Source: a virus. From it: a DNA stretch of 40,649 bases. This document shows, piece after piece, positions 30,366 through 38,558 of the stretch. A program made the position numbers and the translations under genes. The stretch lies in the IMG/VR virus record IMGVR_UViG_3300008111_000056, positions 1 to 40,649 of that record. The stretch is one strand, 5' to 3'. The notes under the pieces are model-generated. The model was not told the origin of the DNA. It did no database searches and saw only the letters and a list, made by a program, of their open reading frames with translations. Position 1 is the first letter of the stretch. Every line of letters begins with the position of its first letter.

Positions 30366-30584
30366 ATGCCCCACTTTTCATTTCTGCTTCACATTATTTT
30401 GGTGAAAGCGGAGGAGAAACCTGTCCATATGTCAAGGCGGGTTCTCGACATCTATATGAGTACTTATGTTCAACTTGCTTACCATATGGCTGAAAGCTAT
30501 ATCAAGAAAGGTTGGGCTATTAAAAGTATTCAGATGGAAGACTTTATTTTCTTGGGTTATGACTCTCTTACTTGGCCTGATTAG
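30366..30584 (+). CDS. Small unknown protein, paralogue of the next (72 aa)
   Basis: A 72-residue protein with QLAYHMAESYIKKGWAIKSI, then QMEDFIFLGYDS. The motif 'M-A-x-x-Y-I-K-x-G-W' recurs in the following 58-aa protein. Start ATG has a strong Shine-Dalgarno (AGGAGGT, 7 bases upstream). First gene of the HNH cassette. No family recognised. Confidence 0.65.
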   Translation: MPHFSFLLHIILVKAEEKPVHMSRRVLDIYMSTYVQLAYHMAESYIKKGWAIKSIQMEDFIFLGYDSLTWPD

Positions 30585-30592
30585 GAGGATTT

Positions 30593-30769
30593 ATGAAGCC
30601 CCATATGGTTCGAATTAAAATGGTTAAGGACAACCTTTGTCTTTACTATGTAGAACCTTTCGACTTCATTCACAAGGATTTTATGGTTCAAGCCGCTGAA
30701 ATGGCTAAACCATATATCAAAGAAGGTTGGAAACTTGTTCACGCAATGATGGTGGACTTTAACTACTAA
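30593..30769 (+). CDS. Small unknown protein, paralogue of the previous (58 aa)
   Basis: The 58-residue frame from the ATG at 30593 (AGGAGG, 5 bases upstream) contains VQAAEMAKPYIKEGWKLVHA, then MMVDFNY, aligning with the C-terminal half of the 30366 protein. It lies 8 bases after that gene. No known family. Confidence 0.6.
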   Translation: MKPHMVRIKMVKDNLCLYYVEPFDFIHKDFMVQAAEMAKPYIKEGWKLVHAMMVDFNY

Positions 30770-30782
30770 CAGGAGGTGTAAC

Positions 30783-31055
30783 TTGAAGACACCAAAACTC
30801 AAGAGAGAGGAGCGGTATGCAATCTTAGAACGGGATAATTTCCACTGCGTTATTTGTGGTAGTGGAGGTAAAACCTCAAGAGTAATCTTAGAAGTTGACC
30901 ATATCATTCCAAGAGTTGCAGGAGGTACAAACCACCCTAACAACCTTCAAACCTTATGTGTTGTGTGTCACGACATCAAACATTATGGTAAGTGGACTGG
31001 AAGGGCAACAATGTTTGATGCTATTTACCGCCGTCAAAGAGAGGGGGAGGAGTAA
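30783..31055 (+). CDS. HNH endonuclease (90 aa)
   Basis: A compact HNH nuclease: CVIC (22-25), EVDHIIPRVAGG (37-48, His40), NHPNNLQTLCVVCH (50-63, Asn54, Cys59, Cys62, His63). The zinc-finger type HNH of small phages often assists packaging beside terminase or cuts DNA as a free-standing homing enzyme. It begins at TTG 30783 with AGGAGGTG 5 bases upstream. Not adjacent to TerL here, so a homing role is also possible. Confidence 0.85.
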   Translation: MKTPKLKREERYAILERDNFHCVICGSGGKTSRVILEVDHIIPRVAGGTNHPNNLQTLCVVCHDIKHYGKWTGRATMFDAIYRRQREGEE

Positions 31056-31082
31056 AATCCTTCCCCTATGCTATAATTCAGT

Positions 31083-31403
31083 ATGCGAAGAGATGAATTT
31101 TCAATTAAATCAAATCAGCAAATAGAGGAGGTATTCAATATCATTATAAATAAAGGCAGTGAGTACCAATTAGATGATGATGTATTATCCAACTTTAAAA
31201 GTAACGCTAAAGACTTAGGTCTTACTCCTTATCAGATATGGGCAATATATTTTACAAAACATACTAAATCAATAATTAACCAAATAAAAAAGAACCCAAA
31301 TAACCCTAATGATACTAATTCAGTTGAAAATACTAAGTCAAGAATAACTGACGCTATTGCCTATCTGTTATTTTTAAACGCTCTTATTGAAGAACAAAAA
31401 TAA
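31083..31403 (+). CDS. Helical protein with KGSEYQLDDD motif (106 aa)
   Basis: A 106-residue protein containing NKGSEYQLDDDVLSNFKSNA (about 29-48), LGLTPYQIWAIYFTKHTKSI and SRITDAIAYLLFLNALI. This is reminiscent of a small phage family with 'KGxEYxxDDDxxxNFK' that I associate loosely with nucleotide-modification or all-alpha pyrophosphatase-like proteins; that link is tentative. TATAAT lies 6 bases before the ATG, and no Shine-Dalgarno is seen. Confidence 0.6.
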   Translation: MRRDEFSIKSNQQIEEVFNIIINKGSEYQLDDDVLSNFKSNAKDLGLTPYQIWAIYFTKHTKSIINQIKKNPNNPNDTNSVENTKSRITDAIAYLLFLNALIEEQK

Positions 31404-31412
31404 CTTCCACTA

Positions 31413-31493
31413 TTGACATCCCCCATAGAAATTATATTTCTCAATTAAGTTCTGGGTGATGCTCGCCCTAACCACTATTTAATTGAGCAGGAG
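31413..31493 (+). promoter_or_regulatory. Promoter and structured leader of the scaffold/capsid genes
   Basis: TTGACA (31413-31418), 16 bases, TATTTC (31435-31440). The leader that follows contains CTCAATTAA (31440-31448) pairing with TTAATTGAG (31479-31487), and inside it GGGTGA TGC TCGCCC (31454-31468). The Shine-Dalgarno AGGAG (31489-31493) lies directly after the outer stem, unusually well placed for a highly expressed head gene. Confidence 0.55.
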
Positions 31494-31501
31494 AACTGTA
31501 A

Positions 31502-32275
31502 ATGGATAATATCCAAAACGGCACTATGGACAATTTGGAAGTCCAAGAAGTTGATGTAGCATCTTCAGGTAATTTGCCAGACCAACAAACAACTACACAG
31601 GGAGAACCAAATCTTCCAGAAAACGCTGCAGAGCGTACTCGTAAAGAATTTGAAAAGCTATTAGCTTCTAATAAAGAACTAAAAGCTAGACTGAAAGAAC
31701 TTGAATCTACCACTCAGTCAGGTAGTTCAAACACTAAAAGTTCTGTGTTTGATAACTCAAGTAACGTTTCAGAGGATATGGGAGACTATATCGATGAAGA
31801 AGGAAATGTTCTTATCGATAAGTTAAATAAAGATCTCAGAGCTTTGAAATTGTCCACACTTGAGGCTAAGGCCTTAGCAGAGGATGCTAAGAACACAATC
31901 GAGGTTGAAAAGGCTGTTACAAAACACCCTTACCTTGACCCAGCTAGTTCTGAATATGACCCTCAGTTTACTGAGTTAGTCAAAGACAGGATGGCAAGAC
32001 ATCAGTTAGAAGGAAAAAGCTCAAACTTGTCTTTCGCAGCTGATGAAGTATTAAAGGTTTATAAGCCAGCAAATTCTTCTCTTAGAGAGAAAGAAGAGGC
32101 TGTAGCAGAATACAAAAAGTCTCAAGTCGCTAAAGCGCAAGTAGGGGCAGTTAACTCAGGTAGAAATATTAGAGTTGACCAAACTACCGAAGATTTGAAG
32201 CGAAAAATGTACTCATATAATTCTGCTGACAGATCTTCTGCAATTCAAGAGAGATTGAAAAGTATCGGTTTATAA
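31502..32275 (+). CDS. Scaffolding protein (257 aa, likely)
   Basis: A 257-residue, acidic, low-hydrophobic protein, helical and partly disordered: RTRKEFEKLLASNKELKARL (about 46-65), LREKEEAVAEYKKSQVAKA (about 197-215). It lies immediately before the capsid gene and has a strong Shine-Dalgarno. Size, charge and position match phage scaffolds, which guide prohead assembly and leave before packaging. No protease is visible, so it probably exits intact. Assigned by context rather than by motif. Confidence 0.65.
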   Translation: MDNIQNGTMDNLEVQEVDVASSGNLPDQQTTTQGEPNLPENAAERTRKEFEKLLASNKELKARLKELESTTQSGSSNTKSSVFDNSSNVSEDMGDYIDEEGNVLIDKLNKDLRALKLSTLEAKALAEDAKNTIEVEKAVTKHPYLDPASSEYDPQFTELVKDRMARHQLEGKSSNLSFAADEVLKVYKPANSSLREKEEAVAEYKKSQVAKAQVGAVNSGRNIRVDQTTEDLKRKMYSYNSADRSSAIQERLKSIGL

Positions 32276-32313
32276 GTTCAAATGGTGAGAAAGGACACTA
32301 AAAAAATTAGACT

Positions 32314-33213
32314 ATGTTGTACACTTATACAGACAATTCAAGAAGAGAAGATTTATTATCAATTCTTAGAGATGTATCTCCTTTAGGTGGAAACTATTTG
32401 GTTGGTAATCTTGGAACTTCTGTTGCAAGAAACACTCTTCACGAGTGGGTAACTTACAACCAATCAAGACCAACTGAAGTAACTTTCACTGTTGAAGGTG
32501 CTGACGCTTCTTATAGCTCACTATCAACTCCTTTAAGATCCAATAACATTACCGCAATATTAACCGAAACCGTAAGAGTATCTGGAACTGAAAGAGCTGT
32601 TAGCGTAGCTACAAATCAAGATCCGTACGCATTCCAAAAGGAAAAAGCTTTAATGAGAATGAACGCTAGAATGGAATTTGCAGTATTAAACGGAGCTTAT
32701 GCTTCTGGTAATGCTTCCACAGCAAGAGGAATGGCTGGTATTGACGCATGTATCTCAACAAACATCGTTAACAAATCAGTTTCTTCTTTATCAATCAATG
32801 GACTTGAAGACGTTCTACAATTATCTTACGACCAAGTCGGAATGGAATACATCGCTGACGTTATCCTAGTACCTATGGTATTAAAGAGAAAGATTTCAAC
32901 TTTCACTACAAATATCACTAACTATGTTAACGAAACTGATACTCTATACAGAAATATTTCTGTTTATGATTCTTCATTCGGACAAGTCAGAATTATCCCT
33001 CACAGAGATGTGAAAGCTGCTACAAACAGCATTCACTTATATGCTCTAAGAATGGATACATTCAAGATTGCTTTCTTAGAAGGCAGACAACCACAGTTCA
33101 CAGAGCTTCCAGCTACTGGAGACTACAGCAACGGACAATACTTAACTGAAATGACAGTTGAGTCCTTAGCACAAAGAGCATCTGTCAAATCATACGGTTG
33201 GACAAACGCTTAG
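32314..33213 (+). CDS. Major capsid protein, SU10/DUF5309-like (299 aa)
   Basis: The protein has NTLHEWVTYNQSRPTEVTFT (about 31-50), VEGADASYSS, LSTPLRSNNITAILTETVRV, SGTERAVSVATNQD and MEFAVLNGAYASGN. This series (HEW, VEGAD, N.T.I...T..VSGT.RAV) is that of the SU10-like/DUF5309 capsid family, with an HK97-type fold. It forms the head shell. The C-terminus runs to SYGWTNA. No near Shine-Dalgarno stands before the ATG at 32314 (AAAGGA is 20 bases away). A terminator/promoter follows. Confidence 0.85.
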   Translation: MLYTYTDNSRREDLLSILRDVSPLGGNYLVGNLGTSVARNTLHEWVTYNQSRPTEVTFTVEGADASYSSLSTPLRSNNITAILTETVRVSGTERAVSVATNQDPYAFQKEKALMRMNARMEFAVLNGAYASGNASTARGMAGIDACISTNIVNKSVSSLSINGLEDVLQLSYDQVGMEYIADVILVPMVLKRKISTFTTNITNYVNETDTLYRNISVYDSSFGQVRIIPHRDVKAATNSIHLYALRMDTFKIAFLEGRQPQFTELPATGDYSNGQYLTEMTVESLAQRASVKSYGWTNA

Positions 33214-33245
33214 TAGCGATTGCAGTATTTCCTTTTAGGTAATAT

Positions 33246-33284
33246 TGTTATACTATAGGGTAGGGGTAAAACCCTACCCTTTTG
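33246..33284 (+). terminator. Terminator overlapping a promoter
   Basis: GGGTAGGG (33258-33265) and CCCTACCC (33272-33279) form an 8-bp stem, followed by TTTT (33280-33283). Just before it is an extended -10, TGTTATACT (33246-33254), whose start point would fall inside the stem. Upstream capsid transcripts would end here, while those started at this promoter would lack the full hairpin. Confidence 0.65.
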
Positions 33285-33287
33285 AAT

Positions 33288-33692
33288 ATGAACGATGTAT
33301 TTTTAGATAAACCTGAATATGTTGCTGTATCCCCAACTAAATTAAAATTAGTTGATGAGATTGTTTTTAAAGTAAGACATAATACTTCTGGAACTGTTGA
33401 GTCAGATCAAGAATGGGAAGCAATAGTTTTAATGTTTAAATTATTCACAATCGAATATCCTGAGCATTACGAATGGTTTATAGACAAAATTAAATTTTAC
33501 AGAAACGCAACTCAAGATACTCATGGAATTATTAAAGACGAATCTGGTGATTCAATGCAACACCAATTAGAAATCCCTGAAGGATTCCACATGTACGTAC
33601 ACACAATGTTTCCAAATCAAAAATGGGACAAGAAGTTTGTCAGAAGACTTATTAGTGAACTTCCTATCCTCAAAATCTCAGATAAAGTGTAG
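33288..33692 (+). CDS. Unknown protein after the capsid gene (134 aa)
   Basis: The start is the ATG at 33288 (an in-frame TTG two codons earlier is not needed). Its 134 residues contain EWEAIVLMFKLFTIEYPEHY, then EWFIDKIKFY, and KWDKKFVRRLISELPILKI. No family recognised. It lies between the capsid and the glycosyltransferase operon with its own promoter; a virion-associated or early role cannot be decided. Confidence 0.65.
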   Translation: MNDVFLDKPEYVAVSPTKLKLVDEIVFKVRHNTSGTVESDQEWEAIVLMFKLFTIEYPEHYEWFIDKIKFYRNATQDTHGIIKDESGDSMQHQLEIPEGFHMYVHTMFPNQKWDKKFVRRLISELPILKISDKV

Positions 33693-33694
33693 TA

Positions 33695-33725
33695 TTGACT
33701 ATAACCTATAATTAGTTATTATAGG
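33695..33725 (+). promoter_or_regulatory. Promoter and inverted repeat before the glycosyltransferase operon
   Basis: TTGACT (33695-33700), 16 bases, TATTAT (33717-33722), ATG at 33730 (8 bases on). CCTATAAT (33705-33712) and ATTATAGG (33718-33725) form a perfect 8-bp inverted repeat across the -10, a natural operator or hairpin. Confidence 0.6.
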
Positions 33726-33729
33726 TATA

Positions 33730-35544
33730 ATGTCAGCTAAGATAGCACTTACTTACATTGTTAAGGACAACTCTGAATTGTCTTTATTTCAAAACTCTCT
33801 CAAATCATTCATGCCATACTTTGACGGTCTATTCGTTGTAGTCAATGGATTATCAAAACAACACGAGAAGATTCACCAAGAAGTTAAAAAGTGGAAAGGT
33901 AAATCCATTTCTATTAGTCCTGAAACACACCCACATGTCTACAATCAAAAAGAAGATGGAACTTGGGAGTTTGTTAATTTTGCAGGAGCAAGACAAGCTT
34001 CTTTTGATTTAGTTACTTCAGACTTTGAATACATATCCTGGGCAGATACAGATGACCTTTTACAAGGTGGTACTGAAATAAGAAATATAGTTCAAGCTGC
34101 TAAACAACAAGGTATTGATATGGTTTATTGTACCTATTACTACTCTTGTATATTTAATAAAGATGGATCAGTTAAAGAACCCGTTATCTTCCACGAAAGA
34201 GAAAGAATTATTAAAAATAGTCCTGAATTTAAATGGGACAAATGGTTACACGAAGTCTGTATTCCAAAAGATAAACCTGTTACAGCATTTAAGATGCAAA
34301 AACATTCATATAATCCTAAAAACGGAGTTAACCTTTTATGGGTACATACTGCTGATATAAACAAATCGACTCAAGCATTGATGAGGAATGTTCACATTTT
34401 AGAATTACAAGCAAAATACGAAGAATACAAAGATCCAAGAACAATACTTTATATTGCTAAAACTTACTTTGATATTGGAGGTGAAGATAAATTAATTCAG
34501 GCTGATAAATATCTTGATATGTATTTACCAATGTCTGGATGGGATGAAGAGATTGCTGTAGCTTATCATTACAAGGGACTTATAAGACAAAGACTTGGAA
34601 GAGATAAAGAGGCAGTACCTTTTTATAAGGAAGCAATTAAAGTCTACCCTAAAAATCACATAGATTACTTAAGACTTACTGACGCGTTATTTAAGTTAGG
34701 AGACTTTGAATCAGGGTCTCTTTACTTAGCTCAAGCAGCAGTACTTCCTGAAATGGAATCTAAAGCAACTATTGGAAATCCTTTTGAGGTAAAGATTTTA
34801 TTCCTAACTTTAAAGTACCAAGAAGCCCAACAAAAGGGTGACTTAAACGGTATGGAAGAATACGCTAAATTAAGAAGCGAGTATGTTAAAGATGCTCTTC
34901 TTGAAGATGTTACAAGAACAAAAGAATTAAATGATGTTGCAAAAGGAATTTATAACTATGCAATTTACTTACTTAAAAACCAACCACAACATTTAGAAGA
35001 TTTAATATTAACAATTAAGAAACCATTTATTGATGAAAACTTTGTATTGCAATTATCTAATTCTAAACCAATTAAAGAGTGGAAAGATAATGAAATTGTT
35101 TACTATGCGTCATTTGGACAAAAGCACTTTGAAGAATGGACTGCTAAAAATCTTGAATCTGGAATTGGTGGATCAGAATCCGCTGTTATCTATCTCTCGA
35201 AAGAATGGGTAAAACAAGGGTACAGAGTAGTAGTTTATTGTGATTGTGGTAATGATGCTGGAATTTACGATGGTGTTGAATACAGACACTATAATACTAT
35301 TAACTTTAAAGATAAGTTCTCAACTATAATTTTCTGGAGGTCTCCTCACTTACTTGATATTCCATTTTTAGAAGCAAAAAGAATATTTATGGATTTACAT
35401 GATATAGCCGATATGACACATTGGACTCCTGAAAGAGTTAAGAAGGTAGATAAAGTTTTCTTTAAAAGCAAATGGCACAGAAGAAACTTACCTAACATAC
35501 CAAATGACAAAGCAGTTATTATTTCAAATGGAATTAACTTATGA
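33730..35544 (+). CDS. GT2-TPR-GT-B N-half glycosyltransferase fusion (604 aa)
   Basis: Residues 1-220 form a GT-A/family 2 glycosyltransferase (ALTYIVKDNSELSLFQNSLK, the DxD site WADTDD near 105-109). Residues 220-400 are TPR-like helices (AVAYHYKGLIRQRLGRDKEA). Residues 450-604 look like the N-terminal Rossmann half of a GT-B enzyme (GIGGSESAVIYLSKEW, 478-493) and end at VIISNGINL, exactly where the second half should begin. The next gene, starting at the overlapping ATGA, is that second half. It probably transfers sugar to DNA, virion or host surface; the target is unknown. Confidence 0.8.
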   Translation: MSAKIALTYIVKDNSELSLFQNSLKSFMPYFDGLFVVVNGLSKQHEKIHQEVKKWKGKSISISPETHPHVYNQKEDGTWEFVNFAGARQASFDLVTSDFEYISWADTDDLLQGGTEIRNIVQAAKQQGIDMVYCTYYYSCIFNKDGSVKEPVIFHERERIIKNSPEFKWDKWLHEVCIPKDKPVTAFKMQKHSYNPKNGVNLLWVHTADINKSTQALMRNVHILELQAKYEEYKDPRTILYIAKTYFDIGGEDKLIQADKYLDMYLPMSGWDEEIAVAYHYKGLIRQRLGRDKEAVPFYKEAIKVYPKNHIDYLRLTDALFKLGDFESGSLYLAQAAVLPEMESKATIGNPFEVKILFLTLKYQEAQQKGDLNGMEEYAKLRSEYVKDALLEDVTRTKELNDVAKGIYNYAIYLLKNQPQHLEDLILTIKKPFIDENFVLQLSNSKPIKEWKDNEIVYYASFGQKHFEEWTAKNLESGIGGSESAVIYLSKEWVKQGYRVVVYCDCGNDAGIYDGVEYRHYNTINFKDKFSTIIFWRSPHLLDIPFLEAKRIFMDLHDIADMTHWTPERVKKVDKVFFKSKWHRRNLPNIPNDKAVIISNGINL

Positions 35545-36098
35545 AGATGATATACGCCAGCTCCTACGATAGGGGTTTGGAACACTTACTTAAAATGTGG
35601 CCTGATATTAAAAAACAATTACCTGATGCAAAGTTAGAAATTTGTTACGGGTGGGCGCTTTTTGACTTAGGTTACGCAGGCAACCCTTACATGATGAAAT
35701 GGAAAGAAGAAATGGAAACCTTAATGAAGCAGGAGGGTATTACTCATCATGGTAGGCTATCAAAAAAGAAATTAGATAACCTATCGGAAACTTGTGACTT
35801 ATGGGTTTATCCAACACACTTCGAAGAAACTTTTTGTATAACCGCAGTTCGAATGCAATCACTTGGGGTTGTGCCTGTAACCATCAATCTTGCGGCATTG
35901 CAAGATACGGTTTTTTCAGGGGTTAAGATTGATGGGGATATCCAAGAACAAGAAACCAAGGATTTATTCTTAAAAGAATTAGTAGCACTATCTATTGATG
36001 GTTTTAGAATGGCGACTGAAAAAGACAAAGCAGTTAAAGGGGCAAAGGCTTATGCTTGGAGCAACATTGCTACCGAGTGGGAAAAGCACTTTAAATGA
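35541..36098 (+). CDS. GT-B C-terminal half glycosyltransferase (185 aa)
   Basis: Begins with MKMIYASSYDRGLEHLLKMW, then IKKQLPDAKLEICYGW, the start of a family 4-type donor-binding domain; ends in a region with THFEETFCITAVRMQSLGVV and VTINLAALQDTV, the usual E-x7-E-like sugar-nucleotide site. It completes the N-half encoded upstream, joined only by ATGA overlap. It overlaps the methyltransferase gene by 4 bases. Probably acts as the second subunit. Confidence 0.75.
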   Translation: MKMIYASSYDRGLEHLLKMWPDIKKQLPDAKLEICYGWALFDLGYAGNPYMMKWKEEMETLMKQEGITHHGRLSKKKLDNLSETCDLWVYPTHFEETFCITAVRMQSLGVVPVTINLAALQDTVFSGVKIDGDIQEQETKDLFLKELVALSIDGFRMATEKDKAVKGAKAYAWSNIATEWEKHFK

Positions 36099-36931
36099 AG
36101 TATATAAGTTTATTCGCAGGAATAGGGGGATTTGATTTAGCATTAGATAGGCTCGGTCACGAGTGTGTATACACAAGTGAATGGGATAAGCATGCTACAA
36201 AAGTTTATGAAACAAGATTTAACAGACCAGTCGACACAAGAGACATTAGAACAGTACAAACAGAAGAAATTCCAGAGCACGACTTACTTGTCGGGGGATT
36301 CCCTTGCCAAGCTTTTTCAGTCGCTGGAAAACGACTCGGATTTGATGACACAAGAGGAACTCTCTTCTTTGAAATCGCAAGGATACTTAAAGATAGGCAG
36401 CCGAAGTACTTTATACTCGAAAATGTTAAAGGACTCTTATCTCATAACTCAGGACAAACTTTCAGAACCATCGTGTCCACGCTTACAGAATTGGGGTACG
36501 ACCTTCAATGGAATGTGCTTAACAGCAAGAATTTTGGAGTCCCCCAAAATCGTGAAAGGGTATATATTGTCGGACATCTTAGAGGACAACCCAGACCAAA
36601 AATATTTCCTATCACAGGAAAAAGTTGCAAGATTGTTAGAAAAAAAAGGAACAATATAAGTATTGCTGACTTTAGATATGACGAAGGATTAAGGATAAGA
36701 AAAGATTTTATTTCCCCAACTCTAACTGTTGGAAATGGTGGGAATGGTTTGTCACAAGTAAACTATCTTCTTGATGGTTTAAAAATAAGAAGACTAACCG
36801 AAATAGAATGTGAAAGACTACAAGGTTTTCCAGACAACTGGACAGAAACTATACCATCAACACAAAGATATAAATGTTTAGGTAATGCAGTAACAGTAAA
36901 TGTAGTTTATGAGGTAGCAAAAAATTTATGA
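36095..36931 (+). CDS. DNA cytosine-5 methyltransferase (278 aa)
   Basis: All key C5-MTase motifs are present: motif I FAGIGGFDLALD (7-18), motif IV GGFPCQAFS with the catalytic Cys71, motif VI ENV (109-111), motif VIII QNRERVYIVG (151-160), and IX/X LTEIECERLQGFPDNW and KCLGNAVTVNV. It is short, like M.HaeIII. No restriction enzyme is beside it, so it probably protects phage DNA or alters host DNA. It is embedded in a glycosyltransferase operon and overlaps both neighbours by ATGA. Confidence 0.95.
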   Translation: MKYISLFAGIGGFDLALDRLGHECVYTSEWDKHATKVYETRFNRPVDTRDIRTVQTEEIPEHDLLVGGFPCQAFSVAGKRLGFDDTRGTLFFEIARILKDRQPKYFILENVKGLLSHNSGQTFRTIVSTLTELGYDLQWNVLNSKNFGVPQNRERVYIVGHLRGQPRPKIFPITGKSCKIVRKKRNNISIADFRYDEGLRIRKDFISPTLTVGNGGNGLSQVNYLLDGLKIRRLTEIECERLQGFPDNWTETIPSTQRYKCLGNAVTVNVVYEVAKNL

Positions 36932-37785
36932 ACAATACAAAAGTAGCAGTACTATTTGGAAATAAAAGAAACCATAACTACTATTTAAATAATAGGTTAG
37001 GAATAATAGAAGCTTTTATGAAGTTACCTAAAAACTTTCAAACTCAGTTTTTTGCAATGACTGATGTTATGAATGCTTATGAAAGAGAAGGTAGGGTAAC
37101 TTGGTTTGTTAATACAGTTAAAGCAATGAAGTTTGCAATAAACGAAAGGTTCGAACCTGACGTAGTATTTTGTGTAGGAGATCCAAACTACGAATGGGAT
37201 AAAGTTTTAGTAGGTAAGTATAGAAAATATTTTATATATGATTCTTATGAAGAACCTAAAAAGTTTTTTGATTGGGACAATATTATAGTTCCGACTTTCG
37301 AAGATCTTATATTCTTCCCTAAAGCAATGGTAGGGGCAGTTTATAATGATTTAATTTTTAAAGATAATAAAAGGGAATTAAAACCATTTCAAATATTTTA
37401 CCCACAGTTAATTCAGAACTTAGATTTGTTTTTAGATATACAACACGATGATTTAGTAGTTGGTATGAATGACAGGGAAAACATACTTCTACTATCAGAT
37501 ATGTCAACTCCAATGATTGCTGACATTGTAAACCAATCCAAGTCTGTAGTTTTAATTGAAAAAGAAAATGATATTGAACTTGCGTTGTCCGCACTTGCAT
37601 GTAATGTACCTGTACTTACAGTCGAGGATAATAAATCATCTTTCTTAGATGGTGTGTTTGTATCACTTGCAACTACACCTGATTTCTTAGTGGCTCTCAA
37701 TGATATAAAATCTATATCTATGGATACTGATCTAACTCAATATACAACATCGGCTTTTGCTAAAAAAGTAAGGGAGCTATTATGA
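36928..37785 (+). CDS. Glycosyltransferase-like protein (285 aa)
   Basis: Rossmann-like pattern: KVAVLFGNKRNHNYYLNNRL at the N-terminus, PDVVFCVGDPNYEW, and a C-terminal half with LLLSDMSTPMIADIVNQ, IELALSALACNVPVLTVEDN that resembles the GT-B donor-binding half (a glycine-poor variant). No DxD motif obvious. Operon position among glycosyltransferases supports the call; confidence is moderate. Confidence 0.6.
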   Translation: MNNTKVAVLFGNKRNHNYYLNNRLGIIEAFMKLPKNFQTQFFAMTDVMNAYEREGRVTWFVNTVKAMKFAINERFEPDVVFCVGDPNYEWDKVLVGKYRKYFIYDSYEEPKKFFDWDNIIVPTFEDLIFFPKAMVGAVYNDLIFKDNKRELKPFQIFYPQLIQNLDLFLDIQHDDLVVGMNDRENILLLSDMSTPMIADIVNQSKSVVLIEKENDIELALSALACNVPVLTVEDNKSSFLDGVFVSLATTPDFLVALNDIKSISMDTDLTQYTTSAFAKKVRELL

Positions 37786-38558
37786 AAGTGTTATTTGTAG
37801 GTGATTATAAATATAATGTCAAAGATGGTCTTTGGGCTGCAATTAGTATCTTAGGTTTTGATAGATACAATATTGGTGATGATATTCCAAACTTTGAAGA
37901 GTATGACTTTATATTAGGTCATGGGGCATTTCACTCTAAGGTTGATATGCTACTTAGATCACTACCTAATAAAAAAGGATTATGTATAGCTGGCAATGTT
38001 TATCCACAAGATACAGATTGCTATGATGTATTATTTTACGAAACAGAGTGGGTTAAAAACTTTCTTAATTTAAAAGGTAATCTGGTACACGCATTTGGAA
38101 TTAATTCAAAAATATTTAACCAAGAAGATCCAACACTTTGGAGATACAAATTAATAGACTATTTATCAGTTGGAACTTTTGCAACTTGGAAAAGACACGA
38201 TAAATTGATTTCTTTTAAAGGGAACAAAGTCTGTGTTGGTGATATTCAAAAAGATAATATAGAAGAAAGCATGGGTATTATAAATCAACTTTTATCAAAT
38301 GAAGTTGGGGTAATACCAAGAATTACATCCGACAAGTTAGTAAGGTTTTACCATTCGTCAATTAATGTTCATATCCCAGCAACTATTTATGGTGGTGGTG
38401 AAAGAGCAGTTCTTGAAGCTAGGGCTTGTGGTTGCAATGTATCAACTTGTGATGATAATGATAAATTAAAAGAACTACTTATTAGCCCTATTTGGGATGA
38501 AAATTATTATGCTAATCAAATTAAAAACGGGATTGAAAAATATGGCAAAAATGTTTAA
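37782..38558 (+). CDS. Glycosyltransferase, family 4-like (258 aa)
   Basis: The C-terminal part (about 195-235) has INVHIPATIYGGGERAVLEA, then RACGCNVSTCDDNDKL, the typical GT4 'GGGExxxLEAxAcG' donor-binding segment. The N-terminal half (KVLFVGDYKYNVKDGLWAAI) is a reduced Rossmann half. The enzyme is short for GT4. The Shine-Dalgarno GGGAG stands 6 bases upstream and the ATG overlaps the previous stop. Confidence 0.75.
   Translation: MKVLFVGDYKYNVKDGLWAAISILGFDRYNIGDDIPNFEEYDFILGHGAFHSKVDMLLRSLPNKKGLCIAGNVYPQDTDCYDVLFYETEWVKNFLNLKGNLVHAFGINSKIFNQEDPTLWRYKLIDYLSVGTFATWKRHDKLISFKGNKVCVGDIQKDNIEESMGIINQLLSNEVGVIPRITSDKLVRFYHSSINVHIPATIYGGGERAVLEARACGCNVSTCDDNDKLKELLISPIWDENYYANQIKNGIEKYGKNV

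Noticed and set aside
36165-36659. A 164-codon open frame nested in the +1 frame of the cytosine methyltransferase
   Set aside because: The methyltransferase frame has every family motif across the whole stretch; the nested frame has no family likeness and no ribosome site, so it is treated as a shadow.
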